The notes below the pieces were generated by a model. That model did not search any database. It was given only the letters and a program-made list of their open reading frames with translations, and was not told the origin of the DNA. DNA of 8,915 bases from G039029935 sp039029935 (GTDB lineage Bacteria > Chloroflexota > Anaerolineae > Caldilineales > Caldilineaceae), in assembly GCA_039029935.1 (NCBI GenBank), contig JBCCFC010000526.1, forward strand, positions 1-8,915, in the 5' to 3' direction. Positions 6,102 to 8,915 of the stretch are shown here, piece by piece (the stretch's first letter is position 1; each line of letters starts with the position of its first letter). A program made the position numbers and the translations under genes.

Positions 6102-6728
6102 TCACAACTCACGTAGCTGAAATGACACGCCACGTGCCGACATCCCATGCGCAGAACCCAAGGGCGTCTCATTCATCAGTATTTCATAGGCAAATTCATC
6201 AACCTGTGGGTCACGAAAAAAGTGACGGAAGGTGTTGTTGTGTGGTGTATTTGGCATTTCGGTCAGCACCAAGATTTGTATGCGGTCGAAAAAGGGGAGC
6301 GTAGACACATAATAACCAATGTGTTCTGTCTGCTCATAGCCCCAATCGGATAGCTCTTGGGCATCGGGTGCTTTTTCACAGACGACAAACGCCTCAATGT
6401 AGTCTTCATGCACTTCTTCTTCTTTGCGATAGTAGGCAAAATCGCCAATCGCTTCTTGGAGATTCCACGGGATTACCGTTGCGGATTTGTCCTTGAGCCG
6501 CAACATCATCAAATGCCCAAATTCGCGCGCTTGCAGGCCATCTGGCAACAATATGCGTTGTTCGTCGTCCCAAACCGTGTCGAGGGGTGTCCATAGACGC
6601 TTGCGGAACAGTAACATCTGCGTGTCTTCCTCGATTGGGTTTTCTGCTGTACCACGACGGGCAAAGGTCTTGATTTCGATGCCAGCATCGTTAAATGCTT
6701 GTTTGTAGTCAGTAATGGATAGATTCAT
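6102..6728 (-). CDS. unknown 208-aa protein, copy A of a tandem pair
   Basis: I do not recognise this family. The protein is acidic and soluble-looking, with no signal peptide or membrane segment. It is the paralogue of the gene immediately upstream: both have 208 residues, align without gaps and are about 56% identical by hand count. The shared blocks are the N-terminus (MNLS-T-YKQAF), LWTPLDTVW (45-53), LLPDG (60-64), REFGHLM-LRLKDKS (68-82), ILVL-EM (152-158) and NNTFR-F-RDPQV (164-175). Residues 81-150 are divergent. It follows copy B after 24 bases with a modest RBS (AAAGAG) and is probably co-transcribed. No terminator is obvious behind it. Strong conservation of both copies' frames argues they are functional proteins. 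The role is unknown. Confidence 0.8.
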   Translation of the reverse strand: MNLSITDYKQAFNDAGIEIKTFARRGTAENPIEEDTQMLLFRKRLWTPLDTVWDDEQRILLPDGLQAREFGHLMMLRLKDKSATVIPWNLQEAIGDFAYYRKEEEVHEDYIEAFVVCEKAPDAQELSDWGYEQTEHIGYYVSTLPFFDRIQILVLTEMPNTPHNNTFRHFFRDPQVDEFAYEILMNETPLGSAHGMSARGVSFQLREL

Positions 6729-6752
6729 GGTTTTCTCTTTGTTTTCGATTTC

Positions 6753-7379
6753 CTATAACTCCTTCAACCTAAGCGACAACAGACCCACTGATATGTCATT
6801 TACAGAACCAACAGGCTGTTCATTCATCAGTAAATCATAGGCATACTCATTCACCTGTGGATCACGGATAAAGCGACGAAAGGTGTTATTCTGCGGTGTG
6901 TCTTTCATTTCTGCTAAGACGAGGATAGCTACTGATTCCATAAGTTCATGGGAAGAGACGTAAATACCAGAGTGTTCGCTACATTGATAGTGCGAATTCT
7001 CTAGCAACTTAGCGTCTGGCCGGGTTTCACAAATTGCATACACGCCAATCATGTCATCATCCAACGATTCTTCGTCACCATAGAATGTGGAGTTTGCAAT
7101 ACACTCTTTTAAATTCCGCGCTACCAGTGAGACTGATTTATCTTTTAACCGCAACAGCATCAGATGCCCAAACTCACGTTCCCGAATACCATCAGGTAGC
7201 AGTACACGTTGTTCATCAGTCCACACTGTGTCTAGCGGTGTCCAGAGATGTCTTCGCAACAGTAACATCTGTGTATCTACTTCCGATGGCGTTTCTGAGG
7301 CTCTGTAACGCATAAAGGTTTTGATTTCAATGCCAACATCGTGAAATGCTTGTTTGTACTCAGTTACGGATAGATTCAT
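6753..7379 (-). CDS. unknown 208-aa protein, copy B of a tandem pair
   Basis: This is the upstream paralogue of copy A, equal in length and gap-free in alignment. It starts MNLSVTEYKQAF and keeps the shared blocks LWTPLDTVW, LLPDG, REFGHLM, NNTFR and RDPQV. Between residues 81 and 150 it differs in most positions from copy A, including more acidic residues around 102-109, so the copies may bind different partners. It begins 82 bases after the end of mfd. The RBS is weak (an AGGTG about 16 bases upstream is too far), and I found no convincing promoter in the gap, so it may depend on read-through from mfd or use a non-standard promoter. There is no signal peptide or membrane segment. Codon use looks like that of its neighbours. 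The function is not recognised. Confidence 0.8.
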   Translation of the reverse strand: MNLSVTEYKQAFHDVGIEIKTFMRYRASETPSEVDTQMLLLRRHLWTPLDTVWTDEQRVLLPDGIREREFGHLMLLRLKDKSVSLVARNLKECIANSTFYGDEESLDDDMIGVYAICETRPDAKLLENSHYQCSEHSGIYVSSHELMESVAILVLAEMKDTPQNNTFRRFIRDPQVNEYAYDLLMNEQPVGSVNDISVGLLSLRLKEL

Positions 7380-7461
7380 GCTTTTGCTTACACACCTATT
7401 TACTTCTTTAACAACGAGTATGTATCACCGTTGGAAACCTGTAGCACTGTACTGTACCTTA

Positions 7462-8915
7462 TTACGAAAAGGCCAAGATTTCTAATGCACCTGTCAACGT
7501 CTTCTGCCAATAGCCTGCCTCATCCAATGGCAAATACACACCTTTTTTGGAAGCACGGATGCGATCCACAGGCACAAACTCATCATCAACCATGCGCCCC
7601 AACCCAATCTGTAGGCGGCGTTGAATGAGGCGTGAATCGGCTTTATCCAGCATCTCGCTGCGGAGCACCAACTGATCTAATTCGCGGCCAATGCCACTGA
7701 CTTTGGCGCGCAGGGCAAGAATCTTAACACGGATTTGATAGAAAAGGTTTTCCACTTCAACAGGCACAGATTTGGTGTCTGGGTGTGTCCCAAAGCGGTC
7801 GATTAGTTCTTGACGCATGGTGTCAATCTCTTCAAATTGCGTTGCTCCGGCAATACGGCGATAAAGTTGCAGACGTAGACTGGCGTCTTCGATATAATAC
7901 TCTGGGATTTGCGCATCCAGTGGCAAGTCCATCGTCACAGGTGGGGCCAATGGATCGCTCAGGTCAAAGGGCGAGGGTGGCTCTGGCTTTTCATCTGTGG
8001 GAGCAGGCGTCGCTTGGGCAGATGATTCTTTCTCCGGTTTATCAGATTCACTGGATTTGGCTGACGCTTGTTGATTGGCCTGCGCTTGTTTTTTCAGCTC
8101 TTCCTCAAAGCGGTCTTTGCGCTTCTTGGCCTCGTTAATGGATTGAGCCAACAGCCGTGTATAGAGGTCAAAGCCCACAGAATCAATCTGTCCTGACTGA
8201 CGCGCACCAAGCAAATCACCCGCGCCCCGAATTTCCAAGTCCCGCATGGCGATGCGGAAGCCTGCACCCAACTCTTCACTGCTTTCCATGATGGCTTCGA
8301 GACGACGACGGGCGTCAAAACTGAGCGTCGTATGTTTGTCATAGAGCAGATAACAATGCCCGCGCGAGGCACTGCGCCCAACACGGCCACGCAGTTGATA
8401 GAGTTGCGCCAGCCCAAAGTGGTTGGCGCGGTTGATGATGATGGTGTTGGCGTTGGGGATGTCGAGGCCGTTCTCGATGATGGTGGTTGCCACCAAAATA
8501 TCGACCTCGCCCTCGGAAAAGCGCATCATCACATCTTCAAGCTCACGCTCGCCCATCTGCCCATGCCCTGTGGCAACGATGGCGTCGGGAACCAGCCGTT
8601 CAATGCGGTCGGCCAATGCTTTGATACCACGAACACGATTATGCACCACAAAGATTTGTCCGTTGCGGTCCAACTCGCGCTGGATGGCCTGGCGCACCAT
8701 AATGTCATCAAACTCAGATAGGACCGTCTTGACAGGTAGACGTTCACGTGGCGGCGTATTGATGGTACTCATGTCACGAATACCGCTCATGCTCATGTGG
8801 AGAGTGCGCGGAATGGGTGTGGCACTTAGCGTCAGTACATCAATCTCGGCACGCAGTTGCTTGAGCTTTTCTTTTTGGACCACACCAAAGCGTTGCTCTT
8901 CGTCGATGATGAGCA
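7462..8915 (-). CDS. mfd: transcription-repair coupling factor Mfd, C-terminal part
   Basis: Mfd is an ATP-driven DNA translocase. It removes RNA polymerase stalled at lesions and recruits UvrA for strand-specific repair. The frame is open to the window edge, and 483 C-terminal residues are visible; the UvrB-like, RNA polymerase-binding and first translocase parts lie outside. Visible motifs are DEEQ (4-7, Walker B/motif II), SATPIPRTL (30-38, motif III), a second RecA-like domain with NGLDIPNANTIIINR (148-162), QLRGRVGR (173-180, motif VI), the RDLEIRGAGDLLG relay region (224-236), and the terminal TRCF/D7 domain from about residue 326 (VTMDLPLDAQIPEYY). A 50-60 residue low-complexity linker rich in Ala, Ser, Pro, Glu and Lys separates the translocase from D7. 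Housekeeping gene; the stop is TAA. No intrinsic terminator follows before the tandem unknown genes. Confidence 0.97.
   Translation of the reverse strand, partial: LIIDEEQRFGVVQKEKLKQLRAEIDVLTLSATPIPRTLHMSMSGIRDMSTINTPPRERLPVKTVLSEFDDIMVRQAIQRELDRNGQIFVVHNRVRGIKALADRIERLVPDAIVATGHGQMGERELEDVMMRFSEGEVDILVATTIIENGLDIPNANTIIINRANHFGLAQLYQLRGRVGRSASRGHCYLLYDKHTTLSFDARRRLEAIMESSEELGAGFRIAMRDLEIRGAGDLLGARQSGQIDSVGFDLYTRLLAQSINEAKKRKDRFEEELKKQAQANQQASAKSSESDKPEKESSAQATPAPTDEKPEPPSPFDLSDPLAPPVTMDLPLDAQIPEYYIEDASLRLQLYRRIAGATQFEEIDTMRQELIDRFGTHPDTKSVPVEVENLFYQIRVKILALRAKVSGIGRELDQLVLRSEMLDKADSRLIQRRLQIGLGRMVDDEFVPVDRIRASKKGVYLPLDEAGYWQKTLTGALEILAFS

Noticed and set aside
7380..7461. Promoter or terminator between mfd and the tandem unknown genes.
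   Set aside because: I found only poor matches to -35/-10 boxes and no stem followed by a T-run; the small GTAC repeats at 7449-7457 are too short to interpret.

Overview
The window carries nine protein-coding genes, all on the minus strand, so it reads from right to left. No rRNA, tRNA, CRISPR array or transposase gene is visible. The largest gap between genes is about 170 bases, so there is no long unexplained non-coding stretch. The host is a bacterium of moderate GC. The Mfd sequence style and the iterated CGGTA intergenic repeat make me think of Chloroflexota, but that is a low-confidence inference and not a phylogenetic result.

Layout in transcription order. (1) 8915-7462: the C-terminal third or so of Mfd, the transcription-repair coupling factor, cut by the window edge. 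(2) 7379-6753 and 6728-6102: a tandem pair of 208-aa paralogues, about 56% identical by hand count, of a family I do not recognise. (3) A clear sigma70-type promoter at 6040-6012, followed by a four-gene metabolic operon. It encodes an HpaB-family flavin-dependent phenol monooxygenase (5933-4485), a RidA-superfamily protein lacking the catalytic arginine (4380-3964), a DUF1028 Ntn-hydrolase-like protein (3967-3296) and a TPQ copper amine oxidase (3303-1390). The last three genes overlap by a few bases and are surely translated together. A long hairpin built from 8-base-periodic CGGTA repeats lies between the first and second genes. (4) A second promoter at 1351-1323 with two nearby inverted repeats, followed by an AT-rich, translationally coupled pair. 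This pair is an unknown 171-aa helical protein (1257-742) and a PIN-like nuclease-fold protein (742 to the window start, C-terminus missing). It has the layout of a toxin-antitoxin or defence accessory module.

How the genes may work together (inference). The operon combines oxidative deamination of a primary amine with hydroxylation of an aromatic ring, plus two proteins of families tied to imine/enamine handling and amide-type hydrolysis. Breakdown of a phenolic or aromatic amine would fit. However, the usual substrate-contacting PDY motif of HpaB is replaced, the RidA protein lacks its deaminase arginine, and no reductase, aldehyde dehydrogenase or ring-cleavage gene is in the window. The exact substrate is therefore open. 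The most novel items are this operon combination, the PIN-centred pair with its regulatory region, the duplicated unknown family, and the inverted-iteron hairpin.
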